A stretch of 64,000 bases of DNA. It comes from Paenibacillus phytohabitans (GTDB lineage: Bacteria; Bacillota; Bacilli; Paenibacillales; Paenibacillaceae). Location: assembly GCF_013141775.1 (NCBI RefSeq), contig NZ_WHOB01000086.1, positions 124,001-188,000 of the forward strand. The letters run 5' to 3'. Below are positions 24,966 to 33,677 of the stretch, piece by piece. Within the stretch, counting starts at the first letter, position 1; each line of letters starts with the position of its first letter. The translations under genes and the position numbers were made by a program. The notes under the pieces are model-generated. The model was not told the origin of the DNA. It saw nothing but the letters and a program-made list of their open reading frames with translations, and made no database searches.

Positions 24966-26264
24966 CTAAGGATTGACCGTGTGAAAGGGGAGGACGACCA
25001 TATTGTTAAAGACTTTGTGTCCGGACTCGATGGTCATGTTGCCACCGTACTTATCGCATATTCTGGCTATATTGGTTAAGCCGATGCCATGATACTCCGG
25101 GTCCGGCTTCTGGCTGTGCAAGGGGGCGGTCACTTTGTCCATATGATTAAGGATGTGGATGAACAGCGCAGATTCATTCGAATGAATCTGGATGAGCATG
25201 TACCGGTCCTCTGCCACCTTAACTTTCTTAGAGGCTTCTATCGCATTATCCAGCATATTGCCAAGAACGACACATAGGTCATAACGGTCAATATTTACTT
25301 CCAGCGAATAGAGCTGAAGCCTGGTATCTATTCTAATTCCGTTGGCCTGTCCAATATTGAGGGTATTCGTGACCAGAGCATCTATAACGAGATGTCCGGT
25401 GTTCACCCGCTGATAGGCGTCCTCGACTTTATTTAAGGTAACCCTGATATGCTCCAGTGCCGCCGCTGAATCATTTCGTTTAATACACTCTTCAATGTAG
25501 AGAAACTGCTGGTGGGTGTCGTGAATAATCCGCTTAATGGATTTGAAGCTGTGCACCGTTTTCTCATAATTCGCATCCTGATAATTCATCTGGTGCTGCA
25601 ATTGTGCATTCTCATGCATGAATTGAAATTTATCAATAATCGTATCGAAAATATAGACGACCATCACATTCAGGAACAGGAATCCGATGATCGCCATGAA
25701 ATAATAGATGTTTTTCTCACTGGTGACAGTAAATACATTGATCTGATAGATACTGACCAGGGGGACGATCAAGAAGAAAATGTAGTAACGGTAAGGCAAA
25801 GAGAAGCTTCTGCGTTTGGAAATGAATCTGATCACCTGAATAACAGCAAACATAATCACACAGCTAAGGATTAAGGCCTTCGTAAAGGTCAGCCGGTCCT
25901 GCCCGTTACCCGAATCCAGGGTAGTGAAATCTATGGAATCCAGACTTGAGAAAATATAAAGCGAGATAAAACTGACCATTGTCATCAAAACCGCATACAG
26001 GATGGAAAAAATGACCTTGGTCTTAATCTCCACATCATAGGATTGCGCCAAACCAAAAATCATCAGCAATGCGACACAAGAGGCTATATAGGAATTCATC
26101 GGAATGACTAAATACATGAAACAAAGCAATCCGTAAATAATGAAGTAAACGATCCGGTTAGCCTTCCTGGCAGACTTGTCAAAGACGGAATTGAAGAAAA
26201 AGTTGGTTTGAAAGCACATCACCAGCAGCACACAGAGGACGATCGGCAGGTTATATAGAATCAT
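24966..26264 (-). CDS. AgrC-like sensor histidine kinase (GHKL type)
   Basis: A 432-residue kinase. The N-terminal ~200 residues hold about six membrane segments without a large extracellular domain, as in peptide-sensing AgrC/ComD kinases. The phosphoacceptor region is IKRIIHDTHQQFLYIEE near residue 240. The ATP-binding GHKL domain has the N box LGNMLDNAIEAS near 335 and the G box YHGIGLTNI near 402. It would phosphorylate the response regulator whose gene overlaps its start by 14 bases. No agrB or agrD gene is visible nearby, so the signal is unknown. Confidence 0.9.
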   Translation of the reverse strand: MILYNLPIVLCVLLVMCFQTNFFFNSVFDKSARKANRIVYFIIYGLLCFMYLVIPMNSYIASCVALLMIFGLAQSYDVEIKTKVIFSILYAVLMTMVSFISLYIFSSLDSIDFTTLDSGNGQDRLTFTKALILSCVIMFAVIQVIRFISKRRSFSLPYRYYIFFLIVPLVSIYQINVFTVTSEKNIYYFMAIIGFLFLNVMVVYIFDTIIDKFQFMHENAQLQHQMNYQDANYEKTVHSFKSIKRIIHDTHQQFLYIEECIKRNDSAAALEHIRVTLNKVEDAYQRVNTGHLVIDALVTNTLNIGQANGIRIDTRLQLYSLEVNIDRYDLCVVLGNMLDNAIEASKKVKVAEDRYMLIQIHSNESALFIHILNHMDKVTAPLHSQKPDPEYHGIGLTNIARICDKYGGNMTIESGHKVFNNMVVLPFHTVNP

Positions 26265-27006
26265 ACGAATTACCCTTCATGATCATGAATTTGGTGTAGT
26301 AATCTTTAACCTCTTTGATCTTGGAGCGGCCTATAGGGAGCTCCATCCCATTCGACATGAGAACGGAGCCGCTGGCGAACTTCTTCACATGCAGCAGGTT
26401 GATAATAATCGAACGGTGGATGTGCAGGAAGTTACTGTCTTTTAGAGCTGCGGCATAATCTGCAATAATACCCTTGCTCTCATAGATTTGGGCTTTGGTG
26501 ATCACATGCAGCTTGCTTTTTATTGTAAGGCTTTTGGCAACCTCAATCGCAAGGATATCATCATATCTTAATACAACCTCATCATAACCGGATTTAATGA
26601 CCATGAATTTCTTATCTTGGGCCTGAAAATATTGGCATAGCTTGGTGATCTTCTCTTCCAGGAGGAGAGGTGCTACCGGTTTGATTAAATACTGGAATGT
26701 GATGACATCGAAGCTCTCCACCATATATTGAGGGTAGCTGGTCAGGAAAATAATCTGTTCATCAAAGTGCTTCAGCTCGCGGATTCTCCGTGCAGTCTGA
26801 ATCCCATTCATTCCGCCCATCTCCACGTCAAGAATTAGAATATGGAAGGGCACTTCGCCGCGCTCATAATGAGCGGCCAGCCGCTCTCCCGAGTGGAATA
26901 ACTCCATCTCGAATTCAATATTTGTCTTGATGGATAAGCCTATCAGAGTTCTTTTAACAAGCTCCCGCTGCTTCTCCTCATCATCGCATATCGCTACTCT
27001 ATACAT
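26251..27006 (-). CDS. AgrA-like response regulator (receiver plus LytTR domain)
   Basis: A 251-residue regulator. The receiver domain starts at YRVAICDDEEKQ and carries the phospho-acceptor aspartate in ILDVEMGGMNG near residue 59. The C-terminal LytTR DNA-binding domain runs from about 140 to 245 (for example HIHRSIIINL and LPIGRSKIKEVKDYY). The start at 27006 follows AAAGGGGTGG; the 26 codons before it are in frame but unsupported. It forms an operon with the kinase. The divergent lipoprotein gene 195 bases away and the serine hydrolase downstream are candidate targets. Confidence 0.92.
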   Translation of the reverse strand: MYRVAICDDEEKQRELVKRTLIGLSIKTNIEFEMELFHSGERLAAHYERGEVPFHILILDVEMGGMNGIQTARRIRELKHFDEQIIFLTSYPQYMVESFDVITFQYLIKPVAPLLLEEKITKLCQYFQAQDKKFMVIKSGYDEVVLRYDDILAIEVAKSLTIKSKLHVITKAQIYESKGIIADYAAALKDSNFLHIHRSIIINLLHVKKFASGSVLMSNGMELPIGRSKIKEVKDYYTKFMIMKGNSYDSI

Positions 27007-27201
27007 GAATGCCACCCCTTTCGTTCCGGTGCAATATCCTATAAATGTATTCATAACAGTATATAGCATTATTAATAATGACAAACAACTTCTTGGATCA
27101 AATGCAAATTGGAATCCCTGGAATACAGTCGGATTGGGGGCTCTGGGGGAGGGAGTGCAGGTTTTGGGTAATAACTATTATCCAGATAGAGGAGGTATAC
27201 A

Positions 27202-27888
27202 ATGAACAAACAATTATTTTCGGCAGCTGCCACTATTATTCTATCCGCCTCAATTTTAGGCGCGTGCAGCAACAATGAAGTTGCAAATGAGACAGAGCCA
27301 ACAGCAACAAGTATAGCGACGACGCCAGTTGTTGAAGCTACAGCCACTCCAGTACCTTCGGCCACTCCCTCCGCCACGGAGGCACCAGCGTCCGCAGCTC
27401 CTGACCCTACTGATCCTCAGACCTCTGAACGGCCAGAGACCCGGGAATTCGGTGAACAGGAGGGTGGGGTTAGCGGGCAAACGGCTACACTGGAGCAAGG
27501 TGATGGCTATTCCCTATATATCACTGGGGATTTCACATTGAATGCACAGACTAACCGTTTATCACTTACGGAGGACCCGGCCTACTATGCGGAAATTGAA
27601 AGTTTGGCTTCTGAATACGATCTCACTGCGCTGAAGCAACAAGGTGAAACTGAGCTTACCGCTACAGGCAGTGCTAAAGATTATAGCGGGGAATTGGTTG
27701 AACATCCGCTCGGGTTTGCAGAATTGTATTTGCAGGCTACTGGTGATAAAGGAGTAGTAGATTATATGGTATGGAAGAATCAGGCAGGGGAAGCTTTTCT
27801 TTTCCGGATACACAATCCTAAAGGCGCATTGTCCAATAAGTTTTCTCCCTGGGTAATGGTTTCCCTGGCGACACTTGAAAGAAATTAA
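27202..27888 (+). CDS. Lipoprotein with a Thr/Pro/Ala-rich linker
   Basis: A 228-residue lipoprotein. The signal sequence ends in the lipobox LGAC (cysteine at about residue 22). A low-complexity spacer of about 60 residues follows (for example ATPVPSATPSATEAPASA), which places a C-terminal beta-rich domain of about 130 residues (YSLYITGDFTLN, EDPAYYAEIESLASEYDL) outside the membrane. AGAGGAGG supports the start. I do not recognise the domain. It is divergent from the AgrA-like regulator gene. Confidence 0.8.
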   Translation: MNKQLFSAAATIILSASILGACSNNEVANETEPTATSIATTPVVEATATPVPSATPSATEAPASAAPDPTDPQTSERPETREFGEQEGGVSGQTATLEQGDGYSLYITGDFTLNAQTNRLSLTEDPAYYAEIESLASEYDLTALKQQGETELTATGSAKDYSGELVEHPLGFAELYLQATGDKGVVDYMVWKNQAGEAFLFRIHNPKGALSNKFSPWVMVSLATLERN

Positions 27889-27926
27889 AGTCCTGGTTCA
27901 GGATATTCGTACAATTCATACTGTTT

Positions 27927-27960
27927 ACCCGTCAGCCCTAATGGGTGGGCGGGTTTTTTT
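27927..27960 (+). terminator. Terminator after the lipoprotein gene
   Basis: CCCG...GCCC pairs with GGGT..CGGG in a GC-rich hairpin followed by eight T. Confidence 0.8.
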
Positions 27961-28046
27961 GTTGAATATATCCCGCTTAAAGTTTGGATTCTATAGCTTA
28001 TAGAAATCACAGATCAAATGAGTTCATTTGATTTTCATAAGATAAC

Positions 28047-28061
28047 GTTGCAAAAAGCAAC
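28047..28061. promoter_or_regulatory. Palindrome GTTGC-A5-GCAAC upstream of the dehydrogenase gene
   Basis: A perfect inverted repeat with five-base arms lies 121 bases before the dehydrogenase start. The half-site GTTGC/GCAAC recurs in the promoter at 28098-28125 and in that at 34582-34609, which suggests a common regulator. Confidence 0.45.
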
Positions 28062-28097
28062 TATATTTTATTTTACCTCCATATAAACAATTAAACG

Positions 28098-28125
28098 TTG
28101 AATTATTGCAACGATATGCTATACT
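28098..28125 (+). promoter_or_regulatory. Predicted sigma-A promoter with internal ATTGCAAC element
   Basis: TTGAAT and TATACT are spaced by 16 bases. The spacer contains ATTGCAAC at 28105-28112. Downstream comes AGAGGAG and the dehydrogenase start. The arrangement is the same as at 34582-34609. Confidence 0.5.
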
Positions 28126-28167
28126 AATTTCGAATACAGATGTATCAAGATATCCAGAGGAGAAGAT

Positions 28168-29328
28168 ATGATGGAACAGTATTTCTTTCAAACGGCTCGC
28201 AGCATTATCGCGGGCTGCGGCTCCTTGGAGCGGATTGTGGAGCATCTGCAAAGACTGGGATCTCTGAAATCGGTACTGCTTGTATCCCAGCCCTTTCTTC
28301 AAAGCAGCGGCACGCTGGATGAAGTTACAAACCGCCTGAAGAGCGGCGGGATCGCCGTGCACTGGAATACCGATGTTCAGCCTGAACCGACCATCGCCCA
28401 ATTGGAAGCGCTCTCCGGCGCAATAGCCGAAGTTCCCTGCGATGCGATTATAGGTATCGGCGGAGGCAGTGTGCTGGATGTTGTCAAGCTTCTGTCTGTC
28501 ATGAAGACCAACAGCCTCTCTGTCCGTGACATGCTGGGGACGGATCTGATTCCGAATCCGGGTATTCCGACAGTCCTGATTCCCACCACCTCGGGCACAG
28601 GCTCGGAAGTGACACCCAACGCTATTGTGACTTTGCCGGAGGAAGAGCTGAAGATCGGTGTTGTCAGCCGGTACCTGCTGCCGGCATTAGTCATTCTGGA
28701 CCCGCTGTTGACGCTTGGTTTGCCGCGTGATATTACAGCCTCGACAGGAATGGATGCCTATACCCATGCGCTTGAATCGTTTATTTCCAACAAGGCCAAC
28801 CGGTTCAGCGACATGTTCGCACTTGAATCCATCCGCAGCATTTCTGCCAGTATCCTGCAGGCCTATCACCACGGAGACGACAGAAAAGCTCGGGAGGATA
28901 TGCTGATCGGTTCCATGTACGGCGGAATGGCATTGACCTGCGCCGGAACGGCAGCTGTACATGCCTTGGCTTATCCGATTGGCGGGAAATTTCATGTGCC
29001 GCACGGAGTGGCTAATTCCATGCTTTTGCCGCATGTAATGGAATTTAATTTCGATGCGATTGTGGAACGGCTGGCTCTTGTAGCCGGAGCGATGGGGCTT
29101 CAGACCGGAGAGGGAAGACAGCGGGATGCGGAGCAGGTGATCGGGCAAATCCGGCTGTGGACGCAGGAGATGAGCATTCCTCAGGATTTGACGCTCTTCG
29201 GAGCTGCGCGCGGCGATATTCCCGGTCTTTCACTCGCGGCTTCGCAGGTTACCCGGCTGATGGCTAACAACCCGAAGGTGATGACGCTGGATGACATCGG
29301 TGCGGTATACGGCAAGCTGTTTCACTAA
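28168..29328 (+). CDS. Iron-containing alcohol dehydrogenase
   Basis: A 386-residue group III alcohol dehydrogenase, NAD(P)-dependent. The nucleotide-binding motif is GIGGGSVLDVVKL near residues 95-107, and TSGTGSEVTPNAIV lies near 140. Metal ligands are probably the aspartate and histidine of TGMDAYTHALES (near 190) and the histidines of GGKFHVPHGVANS (near 265). Family members reduce or oxidise small alcohols, aldehydes and hydroxy acids. It is the first gene of a block with a PrpR-like regulator, an acid-sugar kinase, a PdxA2-like dehydrogenase and an aldolase, so it probably handles a hydroxy-aldehyde or hydroxy-acid of that pathway. The regulator gene follows closely. Confidence 0.9.
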   Translation: MMEQYFFQTARSIIAGCGSLERIVEHLQRLGSLKSVLLVSQPFLQSSGTLDEVTNRLKSGGIAVHWNTDVQPEPTIAQLEALSGAIAEVPCDAIIGIGGGSVLDVVKLLSVMKTNSLSVRDMLGTDLIPNPGIPTVLIPTTSGTGSEVTPNAIVTLPEEELKIGVVSRYLLPALVILDPLLTLGLPRDITASTGMDAYTHALESFISNKANRFSDMFALESIRSISASILQAYHHGDDRKAREDMLIGSMYGGMALTCAGTAAVHALAYPIGGKFHVPHGVANSMLLPHVMEFNFDAIVERLALVAGAMGLQTGEGRQRDAEQVIGQIRLWTQEMSIPQDLTLFGAARGDIPGLSLAASQVTRLMANNPKVMTLDDIGAVYGKLFH

Positions 29329-29402
29329 GGAATGGTTTGATGCTGCCTAATGAACGGCGGCTGGGTTATAATGGCATTAAAAAAACAAGGATGAATAGCT
29401 GC

Positions 29403-31154
29403 ATGAAAATTAAAGCAATTGTCATTGCTCCTTACCCGGGGTTATTTGAATTAACGCTAAGCTTACAGAATGAGCTGCAGGAATTTGAGATTGTAGTGGA
29501 GCATGGAGATCTGTCGAGGGTGCTGCCGCTGATCGGCCGCATTCACTCGGAGGGCTACGATATCATTATCAGCAGAGGCGGGACGGCAAAGCTGCTGCAA
29601 AAGCATTCCTATCTGCCCGTTGTGGAAATTCCCGTTTCCGGATTCGACATATTACGGATCCTGACGCTGGTACAAGGATACAATGCCAAATGTGAAATGA
29701 TCGGATTCCCCAATATCATCGAAGGCTTTATGTCCGTGTCCAGCTTGATGGAGGTCGATATTTCATACACGGTTATCCATCAGGAGCAGGAAGTCAGTGC
29801 TGCCCTGGCAGACGCCAAAGCGAGAGGCATCCAGGTTATCATTGGCGACAGCATTACGGTCAAGATCGCGGCCGAAAGCGGTCTGCAGGGCGTATTAATT
29901 ACCTCCGGCAGGGAGTCATTAATGGAAGCGTTCTCGCGGGCCGGACAGCTCTATAAATCAGCCCGGAAGCTGAAGGTCAAGAATGAAATGTACGAAGCCA
30001 TGCTCGGTAAGCTGGAGGACGGATATGCGGCGGTGGATCAAGGCGGCAAGCTGGAGTTCGCCAACCCTTCGTTCAAGCAGCTTCTGCGGCTTCCTGAAAC
30101 AGCAGATACGCTCTATACCATGTACCCCGGTCTGCGGGAAATGCTCAGGGACGCCGGCCGGGGGGCGGACTTTGATACGGTGACATCCGTTTATGAACCG
30201 GAGCAGGGCTTGTACCTGCAGGCGCAAATACTGCCTGCCGCAGATGAACGCTTACTGTATATGCTGCATTCATCCGTTGATGAACCGGAACGCAGCGGTC
30301 TTGCCGCCAGTTACCTTCTGACGGAAGCCCCTTATTTCTCCCACCGGGAAGACGTCGGGCTGGAGACGGACTTTCAGGCTTATCCCGCAGCCGTATATGG
30401 CGAAAAGGGCAGCGGGCGCAAGCGTTACGTTATCAACGCCGCCCTCTCCGAATCAAGGGACGGCATTCTGCACCTTAATATCCGGAGATCATCGGAAGAG
30501 GTGCTGAAAGCCATGATGGAGCTGATGCTGTACGGCGGCGGGCGCGTTACCGCCATAGAAGGGGCGGAATTGCTCTCTGCCAAGCAGCAGAGGGAACTGG
30601 CTGAATTCATTATCAAGCGCAAGATGAAGACGGTGTTTCTGTTTGACAGGGATCCGGAGGTGCTCGCTGCTGAGGACCGGCTGGCCGGCAAGCTGCTGCG
30701 CAGCTTACAGGACCGGAGAATCCCGCTTCCGGCCCTGCGGGATACGCCGTGGCTGGAACGCAGCATCCGCGCCTGCCTGATCTGGACGAATGAACGCCAG
30801 GGCAAGCAGATTGCCGGTATCCGGAGCGAGGTCATGGAGGCGCTTCTCGCGCATCCGTGGCAGGGTAATTTCACCGAATTGCGCACGGTGATGGATCTCT
30901 TTGTAGCGGCATCCACGGGGCCGTTCATTGAACCTGAGGCGCTGGCGCTGCTGGAGGAAGGAAGCCGGAAAGCACGCAGCGGGTTAGACACGGTGCCCGG
31001 CAGGGAGGAACTGAACCTGTATCAGCCGCTGGAGGACATTGAACGGGATATCATCCAGACCGTCCTGGAGCAGGAGAATATGAACCAGTCGCTGGCCGCC
31101 AAGCGGCTTGGCATCAACCGCTCAACGCTGTGGCGCAAATTAAAAGAGGATTGA
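29403..31154 (+). CDS. PrpR-N domain regulator with degenerate sigma-54-type ATPase and Fis-like HTH
   Basis: About 583 residues. The N-terminal domain (residues 1-175) is of the PrpR-N type, which binds small acids or their derivatives (IVIAPYPGLFELTLSL, YDIIISRGGTAKLL, VVEIPVSGFDILR). A PAS-like segment follows (MLGKLEDGYAAVDQGGKLEF). The central part keeps fragments of an AAA+ sigma-54 activator, namely VYGEKGSGRKRYV in place of Walker A and AHPWQGNFTELRTV in place of the sensor II region, but has no GAFTGA loop. The C-terminus is a Fis-type helix-turn-helix (NMNQSLAAKRLGINRSTLWR). The ATG at 29403 begins right at the conserved domain; in-frame starts at 29337 and 29391 also exist. It probably controls the flanking catabolic genes without sigma-54. 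Confidence 0.85.
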   Translation: MKIKAIVIAPYPGLFELTLSLQNELQEFEIVVEHGDLSRVLPLIGRIHSEGYDIIISRGGTAKLLQKHSYLPVVEIPVSGFDILRILTLVQGYNAKCEMIGFPNIIEGFMSVSSLMEVDISYTVIHQEQEVSAALADAKARGIQVIIGDSITVKIAAESGLQGVLITSGRESLMEAFSRAGQLYKSARKLKVKNEMYEAMLGKLEDGYAAVDQGGKLEFANPSFKQLLRLPETADTLYTMYPGLREMLRDAGRGADFDTVTSVYEPEQGLYLQAQILPAADERLLYMLHSSVDEPERSGLAASYLLTEAPYFSHREDVGLETDFQAYPAAVYGEKGSGRKRYVINAALSESRDGILHLNIRRSSEEVLKAMMELMLYGGGRVTAIEGAELLSAKQQRELAEFIIKRKMKTVFLFDRDPEVLAAEDRLAGKLLRSLQDRRIPLPALRDTPWLERSIRACLIWTNERQGKQIAGIRSEVMEALLAHPWQGNFTELRTVMDLFVAASTGPFIEPEALALLEEGSRKARSGLDTVPGREELNLYQPLEDIERDIIQTVLEQENMNQSLAAKRLGINRSTLWRKLKED

Positions 31155-31226
31155 CAGGGCGGCTGCTCCCTGAAGCAGCGTTCTGCTGTATATGTGTAAT
31201 TGCTGTTGTATGGAGGGGGTTAGAAA

Positions 31227-32591
31227 ATGAACATCGCCGTCATCGCGGATGACTTGACCGGGGCGAATGATACGGGGGTGCAAATGGCCCGTCAGGGCCT
31301 GTCCACTTCTGTACTCCTGGAGCTTAAGACGGGCGGCGGGAAACAGGAGGCTGTTGTATTTGATACCGACAGCCGCTCTCTTCCTCCGCAGGAGGCTTAT
31401 CAGAGAGTCAAGGATGTATGTCTGTTTCTGGGGCGCGGCGGAGAAGCTACCTCTCCTGTCATCTATAAGAAGTTTGATTCTACGCTGCGCGGAAATATCG
31501 GCAGTGAGCTGGACGCGGTTTATGAGACGCTGCAGCCTGATTTCATTGTTATTGCCCCGGCTTTCCCGAAGGTGGGACGCACGCTGACAGAAGGAATTGT
31601 GTATGTGAACGGGATGCCGCTGCACGAGACGGAGATGGCCAATGATCCCAAGCATCCGGCAACGGAATCGGCCTTCTCTGCCATTCTTGAGCGGCAAAGC
31701 CGTTATCCGGCCGCCCTTATTCCGCTGGAACTGCTGAGAGGCGGGCGGGCTGCGCTGGATAAGCGGCTTGCCGGCTGCCGCCAGTCAGGCATTCCTTACC
31801 TTGTGTTCGATGCGGAGCAGGAAGAGGATCTGGCCTTGATCGCTTCCTTGTTCCCCGGAGGACCGGGAGGTCCGAAAGTGGTATGGGCCGGTTCAGCGGG
31901 TTTGGCCGGCGCATTAACAACGCAGATTCTCTGCAGCATCAGGGAAGCGCCGAAGCAAGCGGGAGCTGGGGTAGTACTGGAGAGGCCGGACAAAAGCCAG
32001 GCAACCCACTGGGGGAATTCCTTGTATTCAGATCCGAAATCTGTGCTTATTGTAGTGGGCAGTGTCAATCCGTGGTCGCGCCGCCAGCTGACCGAGCTGG
32101 TCAAAGAAGAGGGTGTCTCTGCTCTCGTGGTTGAATCGGATAAGCTGCTCTTCCCGGGAACATGCGCTGTGGAATTAAACCGGGTCCGTGAGCTTGCAAC
32201 CGGTATCATCTCCCGGGAGGGAAGGCATGTGGCGCTCTATACGCCGGGCAATCCGGAAGAGGTCGACCGTGTCACTGAGCTTGGGCGCACCGGTGGCCTG
32301 AGCGCTACGGAAGTAGGCGAGCGCATCAGCGCAGCGCTTGGCCGGGTGGCTGCTGAGATTATCGCCGAGTGCGGTATCCGCCATATGGTACTAACCGGAG
32401 GAGATACCGCGAAGCAGGTCTGCCACCATTTAAGCGATGTGGAGATTAAGCTCATTAATGAGGTGGAGAACGGAGTCCCGCTTGGGCGGACGCCGGGTGA
32501 ATCCGGCAGATATATTATTACGAAAGCGGGGGCTTTCGGAAGCGATCAGGTACTGGTACGCTCCGTGAAGGCTCTGCAGAGAGAGGTGTGA
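31227..32591 (+). CDS. Four-carbon acid sugar kinase family protein (DUF1537)
   Basis: A 454-residue kinase of the family that phosphorylates D-threonate, D-erythronate and related sugar acids with ATP. The N-terminal substrate domain has IAVIADDLTGANDTG, YKKFDSTLRGNIGSE and the segment IAPAFPKVGRTLTEG. The C-terminal nucleotide domain has VLTGGDTAKQVCHHL and ITKAGAFGSDQVL. GGAGGGGG lies before the start. The PdxA2-like gene begins one base after the stop, the classic kinase-dehydrogenase pair for 4-phospho sugar acids. Exact substrate is unresolved. Confidence 0.93.
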   Translation: MNIAVIADDLTGANDTGVQMARQGLSTSVLLELKTGGGKQEAVVFDTDSRSLPPQEAYQRVKDVCLFLGRGGEATSPVIYKKFDSTLRGNIGSELDAVYETLQPDFIVIAPAFPKVGRTLTEGIVYVNGMPLHETEMANDPKHPATESAFSAILERQSRYPAALIPLELLRGGRAALDKRLAGCRQSGIPYLVFDAEQEEDLALIASLFPGGPGGPKVVWAGSAGLAGALTTQILCSIREAPKQAGAGVVLERPDKSQATHWGNSLYSDPKSVLIVVGSVNPWSRRQLTELVKEEGVSALVVESDKLLFPGTCAVELNRVRELATGIISREGRHVALYTPGNPEEVDRVTELGRTGGLSATEVGERISAALGRVAAEIIAECGIRHMVLTGGDTAKQVCHHLSDVEIKLINEVENGVPLGRTPGESGRYIITKAGAFGSDQVLVRSVKALQREV

Positions 32592-32592
32592 C

Positions 32593-33600
32593 ATGATGAA
32601 GCCGATTATTGCCATTACTATGGGGGACGCGGCCGGTATCGGTCCTGAGATTATTGTAAAGGCGTTATCGCACCCTGATATTTATGAGGTGTGCCGCCCG
32701 CTCGTTGTCGGTGACACCGGAACGCTGGAGAGGGCGGCTGCCATCTCCAGCCGGGATGCAATGAAGATTCGCCCGATAGAAGGAGTCGCAGAGGCGCTTT
32801 TCCAGCACGGGATCATTGACTGCATCAATCTGAAGCTTCTGCCGGATGCCGTTCCTTACGGGCAATTGTCCGCAGCGGCGGGAAATGCAGCCTTCCATTA
32901 TATTGCCAAGGCTGTTGAGCTGGCGAAGTCCGGTGAAGTCCAGGCCATCTGTACCGCCCCGCTGAATAAGGAGGCGCTGCATAAGGGAGGGCATCTCTAT
33001 CCCGGACATACCGAAATTCTGGCCAAGCTGACAGAGACGGAGGATTTCTCGATGATGCTGTCCACCGGCCGCCTCAAGGTTATTCACCTGACGACCCATG
33101 TCGGGCTGATCAAGGCTGTGGAGTTGATTACGCCGGAACGGACGTATAAGGTGCTGAAGCTGGCGGATCAGGTGCTGCGGGCAGCGGGGAATAATCATCC
33201 GCGGATTGCCCTGTGCGGCATCAATCCCCATGCAGGGGAGAACGGGTTGTTCGGAAACGGAGAGGAGGAAGAGAAGCTGGTTCCGGCCGTAGAGAAAGCA
33301 CGGATGGAAGGAATGGATGTATATGGTCCTGCTCCGGCGGACACCCTTTTTTACAGGGCCATGCGGGGAGACTTTGATATTGTTGTCGCCTGCTACCACG
33401 ATCAGGGACATGCGCCCATTAAGGTGCTGGGCATAGAGGACGGCGTTAATATTACCGTGGGTCTGAAGGGCGGGATTATCCGTACCTCTGTTGATCACGG
33501 CACAGCGTTTGATATTGCGGGAAAAGGCATTGCGGATGAGAAAAGCATGCTGGAGGCGATCCGTTCGGCTGTTGAACTGGCCCCGAAGCAGACGGTTTAA
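32593..33600 (+). CDS. pdxA2: PdxA2-like 4-phospho-sugar-acid dehydrogenase
   Basis: A 335-residue metal- and NAD-dependent oxidative decarboxylase of the PdxA family. Conserved parts are ITMGDAAGIGPEIIVKAL, TAPLNKEALHKGGHLYPGHT, the metal histidines of HLTTHVGLI and CYHDQGHAPIK, and SVDHGTAFDIAGKG near the end. PdxA2 enzymes next to DUF1537 kinases turn 4-phospho-D-threonate or erythronate into dihydroxyacetone phosphate and carbon dioxide, unlike PdxA itself, which acts in vitamin B6 synthesis. Translational coupling with the kinase supports the catabolic role. Confidence 0.92.
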   Translation: MMKPIIAITMGDAAGIGPEIIVKALSHPDIYEVCRPLVVGDTGTLERAAAISSRDAMKIRPIEGVAEALFQHGIIDCINLKLLPDAVPYGQLSAAAGNAAFHYIAKAVELAKSGEVQAICTAPLNKEALHKGGHLYPGHTEILAKLTETEDFSMMLSTGRLKVIHLTTHVGLIKAVELITPERTYKVLKLADQVLRAAGNNHPRIALCGINPHAGENGLFGNGEEEEKLVPAVEKARMEGMDVYGPAPADTLFYRAMRGDFDIVVACYHDQGHAPIKVLGIEDGVNITVGLKGGIIRTSVDHGTAFDIAGKGIADEKSMLEAIRSAVELAPKQTV

Positions 33601-33677
33601 GCATCAACATACCGGGAAGGTTTGCGCTTGAAATAGATCTGAAATGAATCTGAATGAATAGGAAGGGACTGGGAACC

